A DNA stretch of 64,000 nucleotides, from the NCBI GenBank assembly GCA_017620205.1, contig JAFZQX010000031.1, forward strand, positions 1 to 64,000, given 5' to 3'. The notes beneath the pieces are model-generated. The model was not told where the DNA came from, searched no databases, and saw only the letters and a list, made by a program, of their open reading frames with translations. Below are positions 52,321 to 62,001 of this stretch, piece by piece; the first letter of the stretch is position 1; each line of letters begins with the position of its first letter. The DNA comes from Clostridia bacterium (lineage in GTDB: Bacteria > Bacillota > Clostridia > UMGS1883 > UMGS1540). A program made the translations under genes and the position numbers.

Positions 52321-53628
52321 TTAATAAAGTTTACGTTTGTCAATTACTCTTGCCGCCTTGCCTTCACTTCTCTGCAGAGTCTTCGGCTCAACAAGATGTA
52401 TTTTAGCCGCAAGACCCAAAGTGCTCTGTATTTTGCCCGAAACCTTTTTCGTTAAAGCTTCAAGTCCGCGAACGTTATCGGCAAAGTTTTCGGGAGATAC
52501 TTCTATCTGGATTTCCATTGTATCGTGCGTGTCTTCTCTGTCAACTATGAGAAGATAATTAGGCTCAACCTCTTCAACTTCAAGCAGCGCGCTTTCAATC
52601 TGCGACGGGAATACGTTTACGCCGCGTATAATAAGCATATCGTCCGTTCTGCCGCTTGGCTTTGCCATTTTAACAGCCGTTCTGCCGCATGAGCAGGGCT
52701 TGTATGAAATGCGCGATACGTCTCTTGTGCGGTAACGGATAAGCGGAAGCGCTTCTTTTGTAAGCGTTGTAAATACGAGCTCGCCGTTTACGTCCGCGCC
52801 AATGTTTTCGCCCGTATCGGGATTTATGATTTCGGGAACGAAATGGTCTTCCCAAACGTGCAGACCGTTTTTCTCCCGGCAGTCCATTGAAACGCCCGGG
52901 CCCATAATTTCGCTGAGGCCGTAAATATCGTGCGCTTCGATACCCAAAAGCTCTTCTATTCTGTCACGCATAGGCTCTGTCCATGGCTCTGCGCCGAACA
53001 CGCCGAGCTTTAATTTAAGCTGTGATTTGTCTATGCCCATATCTCTCATCGTTTCGCCGAGATATGTAGCATATGACGGTGTACAGCAAAGAACCGTTGC
53101 GCCGAAATCAACCATGAGCTGAATCTGTCTTGCGGTGTTGCCGACAGAGGTCGGAACAACCGTTGCGCCCATATACTCAGCGCCGTAATGCGCGCCGAGA
53201 CCGCCCGTGAAAAGGCCGTAGCCGTATGAAACCTGAACTATTGAAGAGCTGTCCGCGCCGTTCATTGTAAAGCCGCGGGCAACGCATTCGCTCCAAATTT
53301 CAAGGTCTTTTGCCGTATAGCCGACAACCGTCTGTTTGCCCGTTGTGCCCGAAGACGCGTGAATCCTCACAACCTCGTCCATAGGCGTTGCAAAAAGACC
53401 GAAGGGATAATTGTCTCTTAAATCCTGCTTTGTCGTAAACGGGAGTTTGCCTAAATCGTCAATGGATTTGATATCCCCGGGCAAAACGCCCTCTTTATCC
53501 ATCTTTGCTCTGTAAAAGGGTACGTTTTCATATACTCTTTTTACTTGCGACACGAGTCTTTCCGACTGAAGCGCGTGCATCTCATCGCGCGACATGAATT
53601 CTATTTTTTCATTCCAGCATTTATTCAT
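52321..53628 (-). CDS. paaK: Phenylacetate-CoA ligase-type enzyme
   Basis: 435 residues. The AMP-binding motif [48 protein letters not shown] and [20 protein letters not shown] fit the PaaK family. It makes aryl-acetyl-CoA from the acid, ATP and CoA. Adjacency to iorBA suggests arylpyruvates are turned to acyl-CoA or acid and re-activated. The real substrate may be another aryl or branched acid. Confidence 0.9.
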   Translation of the reverse strand: MNKCWNEKIEFMSRDEMHALQSERLVSQVKRVYENVPFYRAKMDKEGVLPGDIKSIDDLGKLPFTTKQDLRDNYPFGLFATPMDEVVRIHASSGTTGKQTVVGYTAKDLEIWSECVARGFTMNGADSSSIVQVSYGYGLFTGGLGAHYGAEYMGATVVPTSVGNTARQIQLMVDFGATVLCCTPSYATYLGETMRDMGIDKSQLKLKLGVFGAEPWTEPMRDRIEELLGIEAHDIYGLSEIMGPGVSMDCREKNGLHVWEDHFVPEIINPDTGENIGADVNGELVFTTLTKEALPLIRYRTRDVSRISYKPCSCGRTAVKMAKPSGRTDDMLIIRGVNVFPSQIESALLEVEEVEPNYLLIVDREDTHDTMEIQIEVSPENFADNVRGLEALTKKVSGKIQSTLGLAAKIHLVEPKTLQRSEGKAARVIDKRKLY

Positions 53629-53642
53629 TTTCGGCCCCCTTC

Positions 53643-54221
53643 TTATTTATTTGAACCGAGATTAAATCCAAGCTCAAACGCTTTAAGATTTATTTCAAGG
53701 AATTTTTCGGGTACTGTTTTGTTAATAGCGTCTATAAAGGCTTCCTTTGAAATGTCGCTGTGCGCCGCCAAAACGCCTATTAAAACTACGTTTACGGCCT
53801 TTTCGCTGCCCGCTTCGCGCGCGGCGGAAAGCGCGTCAACTGCCGTCATTTCAATGCCTTTTTTCTCTATTTTTTCCAAGATGTTTTCGGGGTATTTCGC
53901 CGCGCCCGTTATAACAGGCATCGGGTCTGTCTCCTGCGCGTTTACAACGAGTTTGCCGCCCTCTTTAAGATAATTCAAAGAACGGTAAGCTTCAAGCTCC
54001 TCAAACGCCAGAAGGATATCGGCTCCGCAGTCTTCTACTATGGGAGAAAACACCTTTTCGCCGTATTTTACATATGTTATAACGCTTCCGCCTCTCTGGC
54101 TCATACCATGAACTTCGGAAACCTTAACGTCATAGCCGAGATCGGTTGCGGCGCGACCGAGTATTCTGCTTGCCAAAAGCGTTCCCTGACCGCCTACGCC
54201 AACTATTACAATATTGCTCAT
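53643..54221 (-). CDS. iorB: Indolepyruvate ferredoxin oxidoreductase, beta subunit
   Basis: 192 residues. [20 protein letters not shown] is the gamma-type domain start, with [18 protein letters not shown] and [13 protein letters not shown] next. It forms a complex with IorA for oxidative decarboxylation of aryl-2-oxoacids, reducing ferredoxin. It begins 2 nt after iorA. Confidence 0.93.
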   Translation of the reverse strand: MSNIVIVGVGGQGTLLASRILGRAATDLGYDVKVSEVHGMSQRGGSVITYVKYGEKVFSPIVEDCGADILLAFEELEAYRSLNYLKEGGKLVVNAQETDPMPVITGAAKYPENILEKIEKKGIEMTAVDALSAAREAGSEKAVNVVLIGVLAAHSDISKEAFIDAINKTVPEKFLEINLKAFELGFNLGSNK

Positions 54222-54223
54222 CT

Positions 54224-55960
54224 TTAGCCCTCCTTCTTAACCGACAAAGCGCCGAATTTGCAGATATTAAGGCAAAGTCCGCAGCCGTTACAAAGCGTTG
54301 TGTCAACCTTTAAAGAGTCGCCGTTAAAGCTGAGTGCCGGACAGCCTATCTTCATACACATTTTGCACTTCTTGCACTTATCGTTATCAACTTCCGCTTT
54401 GCCTTCGTATTTAACGCCTTTCAAGAGCGCGCAGGGGCGCTGTGCGATAATTACGGACGGCTCGCGATGGGAGAGTTCCTCTTTTATCGTTTTTTCAAGC
54501 TTTTCAACGTCAAACGGGTCAACAATCGAAACTCTGTCAATTCCGCACGCCTTGCACAAAAGCTCTAAATCAACCTGGCGCGTTATGTCGCCCTTTAAGG
54601 TTTTGCCCGTTGTGGGGTTTTGCTGATGACCGGTCATGCCCGTTATGGAGTTGTCAAGAATGATAACGGTCGATGTGCCCTTGTTATAAGCAACGTTTAT
54701 AAGTCCCGTTATACCCGAGTGCATAAACGTTGAGTCGCCGAGGATTGCAACGGTTTTTTCTGCGTTTTCAGCCTGTGCCTTTTCCATACCGTGCGACATT
54801 GTTATACTGCCGCCCATGCAAAGACAGGTATCAATGCTCTGAAGTGGGGGCAGAGCGCCGAGTGTATAACATCCTATATCGCCCGTAACGCGAACACCGA
54901 GCTTTGACAAAACGTAGTGCACGCCTCTGTGCGGACAGCCTGCGCAGAGCACAGGGGGACGCGCGGGAGTTGCTTCGTCAGCCGTAATAGGCGTTTTTGC
55001 GGGTTTTCCGAATATCTTTTCAGCTATCATATCGGCGCTGTATTCGCCGAGGAGCGTTAGTTTGTCTTTTCCGTGGATTTCTATACCGAGAGATTTTACG
55101 TGTGTTTCAATAACGGGGTCAAGCTGTTCTACTGCGTAAAGCTCGTCAACGTTTTCTGCGAATTCGCGGATAAGCTTTTCGGGAAGCGGGAAGAGCATGC
55201 CGAGCTTTAATATACTCGCGTCGGGGTTTGCTTCCTTTACGTAATTATAGCAGCCGCCGGCAGTTATAATACCTATCTTTTTGTCGCCGTATTCTATTCT
55301 GTTTATGCCGCTTGTTTCTGCAAATTCAAGAAGCTTCTCTGTTCTTTCTTCAACAGCTGTATGACGCGCCTTTGCCATAGCGGGCATCATAACGTATTTC
55401 TGCGCGTTCTTCTTGTATTCGGGAATTTTATGTTCCTCTCTGTCATTTTCTTCAACAAGGCTCTGCGAATGCGCAACTCTTGTTGTAAGACGCAGCAGTA
55501 CGGGAGTATCGAATTTTTCGCTTATATCAAACGCAAGCTTTGTAAATTCTTTACATTCCGCGCTGTCCGAAGGCTCAAGCATAGCCGTTTTTGACGCTCT
55601 CGCGTAGTGACGGCTGTCCTGCTCGTTCTGCGAAGAAAACATTCCGGGATCGTCCGCAACGCATATTACCATGCCTCCCGAGACGCCTGTATAAGCCGCC
55701 GTAAAGAGTGGGTCTGCCGCAACGTTTAAACCAACGTGCTTCATGCACGCCATTGATCTTGCGCCTGCTACGCTCGCGCCCGCGGCTGTTTCAACCGCCG
55801 TTTTTTCGTTAGGCGCCCATTCTGCGTATATTTCATTATATTTTGCGGCAAATTCGGTTATTTCCGTGCTGGGCGTGCCGGGGTAAGACGATACAACGGT
55901 AACGCCCGCCTCGTATGCGCCGCGCGCTATGGCCTCATTGCCAAGCATAAGCTTTTTCAT
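54224..55960 (-). CDS. iorA: Indolepyruvate ferredoxin oxidoreductase, alpha subunit
   Basis: 578 residues. GNEAIARGAYEAGVTVVSSYPGTPSTEI starts the pyrimidine-binding domain (cited in part). VTGDIGCYTLGALPP and ILGDSTFMHSGITGLINVAYNKG carry the thiamine-diphosphate motif. The C-terminus has two 4Fe-4S clusters: CKKCKMCMKIGCP and CNGCGLCLNICK. It converts indole-, phenyl- or hydroxyphenylpyruvate to acyl-CoA with ferredoxin. It is downstream of the acyl-CoA synthetase. Confidence 0.95.
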   Translation of the reverse strand: MKKLMLGNEAIARGAYEAGVTVVSSYPGTPSTEITEFAAKYNEIYAEWAPNEKTAVETAAGASVAGARSMACMKHVGLNVAADPLFTAAYTGVSGGMVICVADDPGMFSSQNEQDSRHYARASKTAMLEPSDSAECKEFTKLAFDISEKFDTPVLLRLTTRVAHSQSLVEENDREEHKIPEYKKNAQKYVMMPAMAKARHTAVEERTEKLLEFAETSGINRIEYGDKKIGIITAGGCYNYVKEANPDASILKLGMLFPLPEKLIREFAENVDELYAVEQLDPVIETHVKSLGIEIHGKDKLTLLGEYSADMIAEKIFGKPAKTPITADEATPARPPVLCAGCPHRGVHYVLSKLGVRVTGDIGCYTLGALPPLQSIDTCLCMGGSITMSHGMEKAQAENAEKTVAILGDSTFMHSGITGLINVAYNKGTSTVIILDNSITGMTGHQQNPTTGKTLKGDITRQVDLELLCKACGIDRVSIVDPFDVEKLEKTIKEELSHREPSVIIAQRPCALLKGVKYEGKAEVDNDKCKKCKMCMKIGCPALSFNGDSLKVDTTLCNGCGLCLNICKFGALSVKKEG

Positions 55961-55993
55961 TTTATATTCAGTCCTTTCGGTATTTTTACTTTC

Positions 55994-57628
55994 TTAATGG
56001 GTAGTTTGAGCCGCAACTAAACTCTCGCCACAGTATATCTCTCTGAGTTTCGGCTTTTCAATTTTGCCGGTGGGGTTACGCGGAATATCGGCAAATATAA
56101 TTTTGCGCGGACGTTTGTATTTCGGCAAGTCCATGCAAAATTCGTTTACCTGCTCCTCCGTCAGTGTAAAGCCTTGTTTAACCTCAATTATAGCCGCCGC
56201 TATCTCACCGAGTCTTTCATCGGGAAGACCTATAACGGCAACGTCTTTTATAGCGCCGTTGCTGCGGAGGAAATCCTCTATCTGAACGGGGTAAAGGTTT
56301 TCGCCGCCCGATATAATAACGTCCTTTTTGCGGTCAACAAGGTAAATAAAGCCGTCCTCGTCCTCTTTTGCCATATCGCCCGTATAGAGCCATTCGCCGT
56401 GGAGAACTTCGTCTGTTGATTTCGGGTCGTTATAGTAGCATGTCATAACGCCGGGGCCGGAAACCGCAAGCTCGCCTACTTCGCCGGGCTTTACGTCGTT
56501 TCCGTTTTCGTCAATGATTTTTGTCTTCCAGCCAAAGCCTGCTTTGCCGATAGCGCCAACCTTATGGATGTTTTCAACACCCAAGTGAACACAACCGGGT
56601 CCTATGGATTCCGAAAGACCGTAGTTTGTATCATACTGATGGTTCGGGAATACTTCCTTCCAGCGCTTTATAAGGCTCGGCGGTACGGGCTGCGCGCCTA
56701 TATGCATAAGGCGCCACTGCTTAAGCTCGTATTTTGAAAGGTCTATATCGCCGCGCTCTATGGCGTCCAGAATATCCTGCGCCCAGGGCACCAAAAGCCA
56801 AACAATAGTACATTTTTCTTCCGATACGGCTCTTATTATCCATTCGGGTTTAACGCCCTTTAAAAGTACAGCCTTGCCTGCCGAAAGAAGGCTTCCGAAC
56901 CAGTGCATTTTAGCGCCCGTATGATAAAGCGGGGGAATGCAAAGGAAAGTATCGTCCTTCTGCTGGCCGTGGTGGTTCTGCTCCGTGTAGCAGGAGTGAA
57001 CAAGCGATGTGTGGTTATGCAGTATCGCCTTCGGGAAGCCTGTTGTACCCGATGAAAAGTATATGGCCGCGTCGTCCTCGTCCGTAATTTCTACCTTCGG
57101 CTTCTGCGACGAGCAGAATGTAGTAAGTCTGTCATAGCTCTCCGCAAACGTCGGGCAGTTTTTGCCGACATAGAAAACCTGCGAAACTTTGGGAATTCTG
57201 CCTGAAATTTCTTCAACTCTTCCGATAAATTCAGGTCCGAAAACGAGCGTTTCGGAATCGGAGAGTTCAAGGCAGTATTTAATTTCGGACGCCGTGTATC
57301 TGTAATTTAGCGGCACCGCGATAGCGCCCGCCTTTAAAGCGCCGAAATAGATGGGCAGCCACTCAAGGCAGTTCATAAGAAGAATTGCAACCTTGTCACC
57401 CTTCTGAATGCCGCGGCTTAGAAGCAGATTTGCAAAGCGGTTTGCCTTCATGTCAAATTCCGCCCAGGTTATCTCCTGTCTGCCGCTTTCTTCAGGGTTC
57501 GGCTGAATAAGCGCATATTCTTTCCATGTTATTTTTGCCGCTTCCATCATATGCGGCGCGATTTCTACGAGCGCTGTGTCATTCGGATAATTTTGCGCGT
57601 TGCGCTCTAAAAATTCTGTAATGGGCAT
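55994..57628 (-). CDS. Acyl-CoA synthetase (AMP-forming)
   Basis: 544 residues. AIYFSSGTTGFPKAI is the P-loop, NYGLSESIGPG the A5 motif, GEWLYTGDMAKEDEDGFIYLVDRKKDVIISGGENLYP the A7/A8 region and NPTGKIEKPKLREIY the catalytic-Lys motif. It activates a carboxylic acid to CoA thioester. It is placed upstream of iorA and near a symporter, which may supply the acid. Chain length is not predicted. Confidence 0.92.
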   Translation of the reverse strand: MPITEFLERNAQNYPNDTALVEIAPHMMEAAKITWKEYALIQPNPEESGRQEITWAEFDMKANRFANLLLSRGIQKGDKVAILLMNCLEWLPIYFGALKAGAIAVPLNYRYTASEIKYCLELSDSETLVFGPEFIGRVEEISGRIPKVSQVFYVGKNCPTFAESYDRLTTFCSSQKPKVEITDEDDAAIYFSSGTTGFPKAILHNHTSLVHSCYTEQNHHGQQKDDTFLCIPPLYHTGAKMHWFGSLLSAGKAVLLKGVKPEWIIRAVSEEKCTIVWLLVPWAQDILDAIERGDIDLSKYELKQWRLMHIGAQPVPPSLIKRWKEVFPNHQYDTNYGLSESIGPGCVHLGVENIHKVGAIGKAGFGWKTKIIDENGNDVKPGEVGELAVSGPGVMTCYYNDPKSTDEVLHGEWLYTGDMAKEDEDGFIYLVDRKKDVIISGGENLYPVQIEDFLRSNGAIKDVAVIGLPDERLGEIAAAIIEVKQGFTLTEEQVNEFCMDLPKYKRPRKIIFADIPRNPTGKIEKPKLREIYCGESLVAAQTTH

Positions 57629-57660
57629 TTTCTTCCCCTCCCAATAAATTGATATATCTT

Positions 57661-57832
57661 AAAGGCTTCCCCAAAAAAGGGGAATCTGTTACGAAGCGAC
57701 TGATGAGGTGTATAAAATCCGTTAAATCCGCGGGCGTGTACCGCGGATTTAACTCTTTTAATCGCAGGCGCGGTGAGCGCCGCGCGAGCGTATGCGATTG
57801 TTAAAACTAAAGCGAAAGCGTGCTTTCGCTTT
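57661..57832. repeat. Hairpin repeat copy 3 and further hairpins
   Basis: 57661-57710 is an inverted copy of the hairpin repeat seen at 34.5 and 35.1 kb (TTCCCC/GGGGAA stem, then CGACTGATGAGG). Next are GTTAAATCCGCG/CGCGGATTTAAC (57721-57732 with 57742-57753), a GC-rich stem GCGCGG/CCGCGC, and AAAGCGAAAGC/GCTTTCGCTTT (57809-57819 with 57822-57832). They fill the gap between the symporter stop and the acyl-CoA synthetase start. No gene. Confidence 0.75.
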
Positions 57833-57851
57833 AACAGCGCGGAGCGCGGTC

Positions 57852-59426
57852 TTAGTCGTCGCTTAAAGCTTCTTTTGCGGATACAAGTACTTTTTCGTCG
57901 TAGCCGCGGAATGCTTCTTCAACAAGCTCAGTGTCGCACTTTTTGGTGAAAAGGCTTACTACAGGCACAAGGACAAGACCGAGCACCATAGCCAAAACGC
58001 CTGAGCGAAGCGAATTTGCAAACATATATTCTATAAACGCGCCGGATCCCGCAACGGACACGACTTTAAGCGATATAAGCATCTGGAATATCATAAGCGC
58101 AACGCCTACTATAAAGCATACCCAAACCGAAGCTTTTGTAGCTTTCTTCCAGTAAAGTCCGTATAAAAACGGAGCGAGGAATGCGCCTGCTAAAGCGCCC
58201 CAGGATACGCCCATCATCTGAGCTATAAACGAGAAGTTGTATTTATCTTTTATAACGGCGATTATGGCCGAAACAATGATAAAGAATACAATGAAAAGTC
58301 TGAGCGTTGTGATTTTTTTCTTTTCGGTAAATTCTTTTTTGGAGGCGGGCGCGATAACGTCAAGCGTTAAAGTTGAGCTTGATGTAAGTACCAAAGATGA
58401 AAGCGTTGACATTGAAGCCGCGAGCACCAAAACGATAACGATAGCTATAATTATCTCCGGCAAGGTCGAGAGCATTGTAGGCACTATCGTGTCGAAAAGC
58501 GGAGCGCCCGTTGCGGGGTTCATTGTTACTTTGTCTGCGTAAAGTCTGCCGAAGCCGCCGAGGAAATAGCATCCGCCCGCAACTATAACAGCAAACGCGG
58601 TTGAAATAATAGTTCCCTTTTTGATATCGCCTTCGCTTTTAATCGAATAGAATTTTCCGACCATCTGCGGAAGTCCCCATGTACCGAGAGACGTTAAAAG
58701 CACAACGAACATAAGAGAAAGCGGATCGGGACCGAAAAACGATGTAAACGCGCCGTGAAGTTCTCCAACGGAGCCTTCCGAAAGCTTTGTAACAGCCGAT
58801 ACAAGACCGCCGTGCGACAAAAGCATAGAAGCTATCACTGCCACTATTCCGACAAGCATTATAAGACCCTGTATAAAGTCGTTTATAGCCGTTGCCATAT
58901 AGCCGCCGAGCGTAACATAAAGACCCGTCAGAATCGCCATTATTAAAATACAAACCCAATAGGGCATGTTAAAAGCCATGTTGAAAAGAGATGAAAGACC
59001 GTTATACAGAGAAGCCGTATAAGGGATCATAAATACAAAAACGATTATCGAAGCAGCAATTTTTAAAGAGTTGCTGCCGTAGCGCTTTGCGAAAAAGTCG
59101 GGCATAGTTTTGCTGTCTATATGCTGCGTCATGATTCTTGTACGTCTGCCGAGGAGCACCCATGCAAGCAAAGAGCCTATGAATGCGTTTCCGAGACCTA
59201 TCCAAGTTGACGCAAGACCGAAAGACCAGCCAAACTGTCCTGCATAGCCTACGAAGATAACCGCCGAAAAATATGAAGTTCCGAAAGCAAACGCGGTAAG
59301 CCACGGACCGACGCTGCGGCTGCCGAGAACGAACCCGTTTACATCCTGTGAGTGCTTGCGGCTGTAAAGGCCAACGCCTATCATCACCGCAAAAAATACT
59401 ACGAGTAAAGAAATTTTGAGTACCAT
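57852..59426 (-). CDS. Sodium:solute symporter
   Basis: 524 residues with about 13 membrane helices. YFSAVIFVGYAGQFGWSFGLASTW, MPDFFAKRYGSNSLKIAAS and LSSLVLTSSSTLTLDVIAP are SSS-family landmarks (PutP/PanF-like). It uses Na+ to import a small organic solute. The neighbouring acyl-CoA synthetase and iorBA suggest an organic acid; this is inference. The cytoplasmic end (VEEAFRGYDEKVLVSAKEAL) is polar. Confidence 0.9.
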   Translation of the reverse strand: MVLKISLLVVFFAVMIGVGLYSRKHSQDVNGFVLGSRSVGPWLTAFAFGTSYFSAVIFVGYAGQFGWSFGLASTWIGLGNAFIGSLLAWVLLGRRTRIMTQHIDSKTMPDFFAKRYGSNSLKIAASIIVFVFMIPYTASLYNGLSSLFNMAFNMPYWVCILIMAILTGLYVTLGGYMATAINDFIQGLIMLVGIVAVIASMLLSHGGLVSAVTKLSEGSVGELHGAFTSFFGPDPLSLMFVVLLTSLGTWGLPQMVGKFYSIKSEGDIKKGTIISTAFAVIVAGGCYFLGGFGRLYADKVTMNPATGAPLFDTIVPTMLSTLPEIIIAIVIVLVLAASMSTLSSLVLTSSSTLTLDVIAPASKKEFTEKKKITTLRLFIVFFIIVSAIIAVIKDKYNFSFIAQMMGVSWGALAGAFLAPFLYGLYWKKATKASVWVCFIVGVALMIFQMLISLKVVSVAGSGAFIEYMFANSLRSGVLAMVLGLVLVPVVSLFTKKCDTELVEEAFRGYDEKVLVSAKEALSDD

Positions 59427-59470
59427 AATTCTACCATCCTTCCATTCTACTAAAAAATACTACGGTAGCA

Positions 59471-59499
59471 ATTCTATCATAAAAATCAAAGCTTGTAAA
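59471..59499 (-). promoter_or_regulatory. Symporter promoter
   Basis: Minus strand TTTACA (59499-59494), 17 bp, TAGAAT (59476-59471), about 45 bp before the ATG. Confidence 0.65.
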
Positions 59500-59551
59500 G
59501 ACTTTTTTCGTTTTTATAAAATAATATATGTAATTAATATTCCGAAATAGC

Positions 59552-59580
59552 TTGACAAACAGCAAAAAAAACTGTAGAAT
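59552..59580 (+). promoter_or_regulatory. rny promoter
   Basis: TTGACA (59552-59557), 17 bp, TAGAAT (59575-59580), leaving about a 85-nt leader. Confidence 0.8.
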
Positions 59581-59670
59581 GTTTATAATGTATGCTTGGG
59601 TTCAGTATACATATTTGCCTGAAATAATGAAATTTGATAACTAAAAATTACAAAGGAGGTGTTTGCCGGC

Positions 59671-61224
59671 ATGGCTTATATCATATTATCGGCAGTGGCT
59701 TTGGCACTGATTATAATAGCTTCTTTGGTTTTCTTTAAAGTCGGGGTTTCTTACCGCAAAAAGACCGCGGAAGCCGCGATAGGCGGAGCAGAGCAGGAAG
59801 CTAAACGAATAGTAGAAGACGCAAAAAAAACTGCCGAAAGCAAAAAACGAGAATCTTTGGTTGAAGCTAAAGAAGAAATTCAGAAAAACCGTTTGGAATA
59901 TGAAAAAGAAGTTAAAGAGCGCAGAAACGATTTAAACCGTCAGGAAAGACGTCTTCAGCAAAAAGAAGAAAATCTTGACAAAAAGACGGAAGCGCTCGAG
60001 GCAAAAGACGAAAAACTCAATAAGAAACTCAAAGAACTTGACTCTCAAAAAGAAGAAGTAAAAAAACTCAAAGAAAAAGAAATTGAACTTTTGGAAAAAA
60101 TCTCCGGGCTGACCGCAGAGGAAGCCAAGGATTATTTACTTAAGAACATTGAAAGCGAAGTCCGCCACGAAGCGGCTATAATGATTAAAGACATCGAAGG
60201 ACAGGCAAAAGAAGAAGCAGACACACGCGCAAAGAATATTTTGGGACTGGCAATCCAAAAATGCGCGGCAGACCACGTTGCGGAAACAACTGTTTCCGTT
60301 GTACCGTTGCCGAGCGATGAAATGAAAGGCAGAATAATCGGCCGCGAGGGCAGAAATATAAGAGCTCTTGAAACGCTTACGGGTATCGACCTTATTATTG
60401 ACGATACTCCCGAAGCCGTTATACTTTCGGGCTTTGATCCCGTCCGCCGCGAAATAGCGAGAATCGCTCTTGAAAAACTTATTGTTGACGGACGTATTCA
60501 CCCGGCAAGAATTGAAGAAATGGTAGAGCGTGCAAGAAAAGAGGTTGAGGCGATAATTAAACAGGAAGGCGAGCGCGCAACGTTTGAAACGGGCGTTCAC
60601 GGTCTGCATCCGGAAATTATCAAGCTCCTCGGTAAGCTCCGCTACAGAACAAGCTACGGACAAAACGTACTTAAACATTCTATTGAGGTTTCAAACCTCT
60701 CGGGTCTTATCGCCGGCGAGCTCGGCGCAGACGTAACGCTTGCTAAGCGCGCAGGTCTTCTGCACGACCTCGGCAAAGCCGTTGACCACGAAATTGAAGG
60801 CTCGCACGTAACAATAGGCGTAGACCTTGCCAAAAAATATCACGAATCTAAAGACGTTGTTCACGCTATCCATGCGCATCACGGCGATATTGAAGCTACA
60901 ACTCTTATCGCTTCCATCGTTCAGGCGGCCGACGCGGTATCCGCAGCAAGGCCCGGCGCGAGACGTGAAAACCTTGAAAACTATATCAAGCGTCTTGAAA
61001 AACTTGAAGAAATCGCAAACTCTTTCAGCGGCGTTGAAAAATCCTTTGCCATTCAGGCAGGCAGAGAAGTCCGCATTATGGTTAAACCCGAAGATGTTAA
61101 CGATGATTCAACAATACTTATCGCAAGAGATATTGTTAAGCGTATTGAAAGCGAACTTGAATATCCCGGTCAGATTAAAGTAAATGTAATCCGCGAAACA
61201 AGAGCCGTAGAATACGCAAAATAA
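59671..61224 (+). CDS. rny: Ribonuclease Y
   Basis: 517 residues from ATG 59671; a GTG at 59659 overlaps the AAAGGAGG site and is less likely. One N-terminal membrane helix (about 3-22), a long coiled coil (about 30-150), a KH domain ([23 protein letters not shown]) and an HD domain ([15 protein letters not shown]). RNase Y starts mRNA decay at the membrane. The copy C repeat follows its stop directly. Confidence 0.97.
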   Translation: MAYIILSAVALALIIIASLVFFKVGVSYRKKTAEAAIGGAEQEAKRIVEDAKKTAESKKRESLVEAKEEIQKNRLEYEKEVKERRNDLNRQERRLQQKEENLDKKTEALEAKDEKLNKKLKELDSQKEEVKKLKEKEIELLEKISGLTAEEAKDYLLKNIESEVRHEAAIMIKDIEGQAKEEADTRAKNILGLAIQKCAADHVAETTVSVVPLPSDEMKGRIIGREGRNIRALETLTGIDLIIDDTPEAVILSGFDPVRREIARIALEKLIVDGRIHPARIEEMVERARKEVEAIIKQEGERATFETGVHGLHPEIIKLLGKLRYRTSYGQNVLKHSIEVSNLSGLIAGELGADVTLAKRAGLLHDLGKAVDHEIEGSHVTIGVDLAKKYHESKDVVHAIHAHHGDIEATTLIASIVQAADAVSAARPGARRENLENYIKRLEKLEEIANSFSGVEKSFAIQAGREVRIMVKPEDVNDDSTILIARDIVKRIESELEYPGQIKVNVIRETRAVEYAK

Positions 61225-61438
61225 TACGGGATGTAAAAAAAGCGCCGACCGCAAAAAGGCAAGTTTTATTGCTTTATTTAAAGCATTTGACTTTTGTATA
61301 ACTTATTGTTGAAAAACCTCAACCGGTTTTTCTGAAAATTACGCCTTTTTGCTACGAACAAACGTCGCCTCTCGACGTACCCCAGTACGCCTTCGGGTTC
61401 CGTTTGTCCGTTCTGCATCTTTTTTTCCTATCCCTACG
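61225..61438 (+). repeat. Post-stop repeat element, copy C
   Basis: It starts directly after the rny stop. Head: GGGATGTAAAAAAAGCGCC, then GACCGCAAAAAGGCAAG. Middle hairpin: GAAAAACC/GGTTTTTC (61311-61318 with 61325-61332). Tail (about 61345-61438): ACGTCG/CGACGT, GTAC/GTAC and GAACAAACG/CGTTTGTCCG inverted repeats, then TTCGGGTTCCG. Sense orientation relative to rny. Confidence 0.75.
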
Positions 61439-61456
61439 AAAAGAGCAAAACAAATA

Positions 61457-61485
61457 AAAGAGCTGTAATTCTTTACAGCTCTTTT
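61457..61485 (+). terminator. Hairpin terminator before GNAT gene
   Basis: AGAGCTGTAA pairs with TTACAGCTCT, flanked by A and T runs; it probably ends the rny transcript. Confidence 0.75.
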
Positions 61486-61512
61486 AAAAACCAAAAATAA
61501 GGATTTAAAGCT

Positions 61513-61980
61513 ATGATAATTCGCAAAGCGGAAACAGTTGACGCGGCAGTGATAGTATCGCTTTTACATCAGGTACTTGAAGTTCATGCCGCACTCAGAC
61601 CCGACCTTTTTATAACGGGCACAACAAAATATAACGAAGCCGAAGTTGCCGCCCTGCTTTCTGACAGCAGTTACCGCGTTTTTGTGGCAGACGAAAACGG
61701 CAAAATACTCGGTTATGCTGTTTGTATTATAAAAGACGAGTCTGAAACAAACGCAACGTATCCGCACAAAACTTTTTATATTGACGATATATGCGTAGAT
61801 GAAGGCAGCCGCGGCAAAAGCGTTGGGCAAAAGCTTTTTCTCCGCGCAAAAGAGGAGGCTATGGCGCTCTCATGCTATAATATAACACTAAACGTTTGGG
61901 CGGGCAACGACGGCGCACGCGCTTTTTATGAAAAAATGGGGCTTTCGCCCAAAAAGACGGAAATGGAACTGATTCTTTAA
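61513..61980 (+). CDS. GNAT-family N-acetyltransferase
   Basis: 155 residues. IRKAETVDAAVIVSLLHQVL starts the fold; YIDDICVDEGSRGKSVGQKLF holds the acetyl-CoA loop (Arg/Gln-x-x-G-x-G/A type), and NVWAGNDGARAFYEKMGL is the last strand-helix. The acceptor is unknown. A ribosome binding site (AAGGATT) is weak. It is 21 nt before ymdB. Confidence 0.88.
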   Translation: MIIRKAETVDAAVIVSLLHQVLEVHAALRPDLFITGTTKYNEAEVAALLSDSSYRVFVADENGKILGYAVCIIKDESETNATYPHKTFYIDDICVDEGSRGKSVGQKLFLRAKEEAMALSCYNITLNVWAGNDGARAFYEKMGLSPKKTEMELIL

Positions 61981-62001
61981 GTTTTACGGAAAGGCAAAAA
62001 C

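Noticed and set aside
54258-54626. A plus-strand frame of about 120 residues inside iorA
   Set aside because: Antisense shadow of iorA's ferredoxin region, with no start signal and a far better gene on the other strand.
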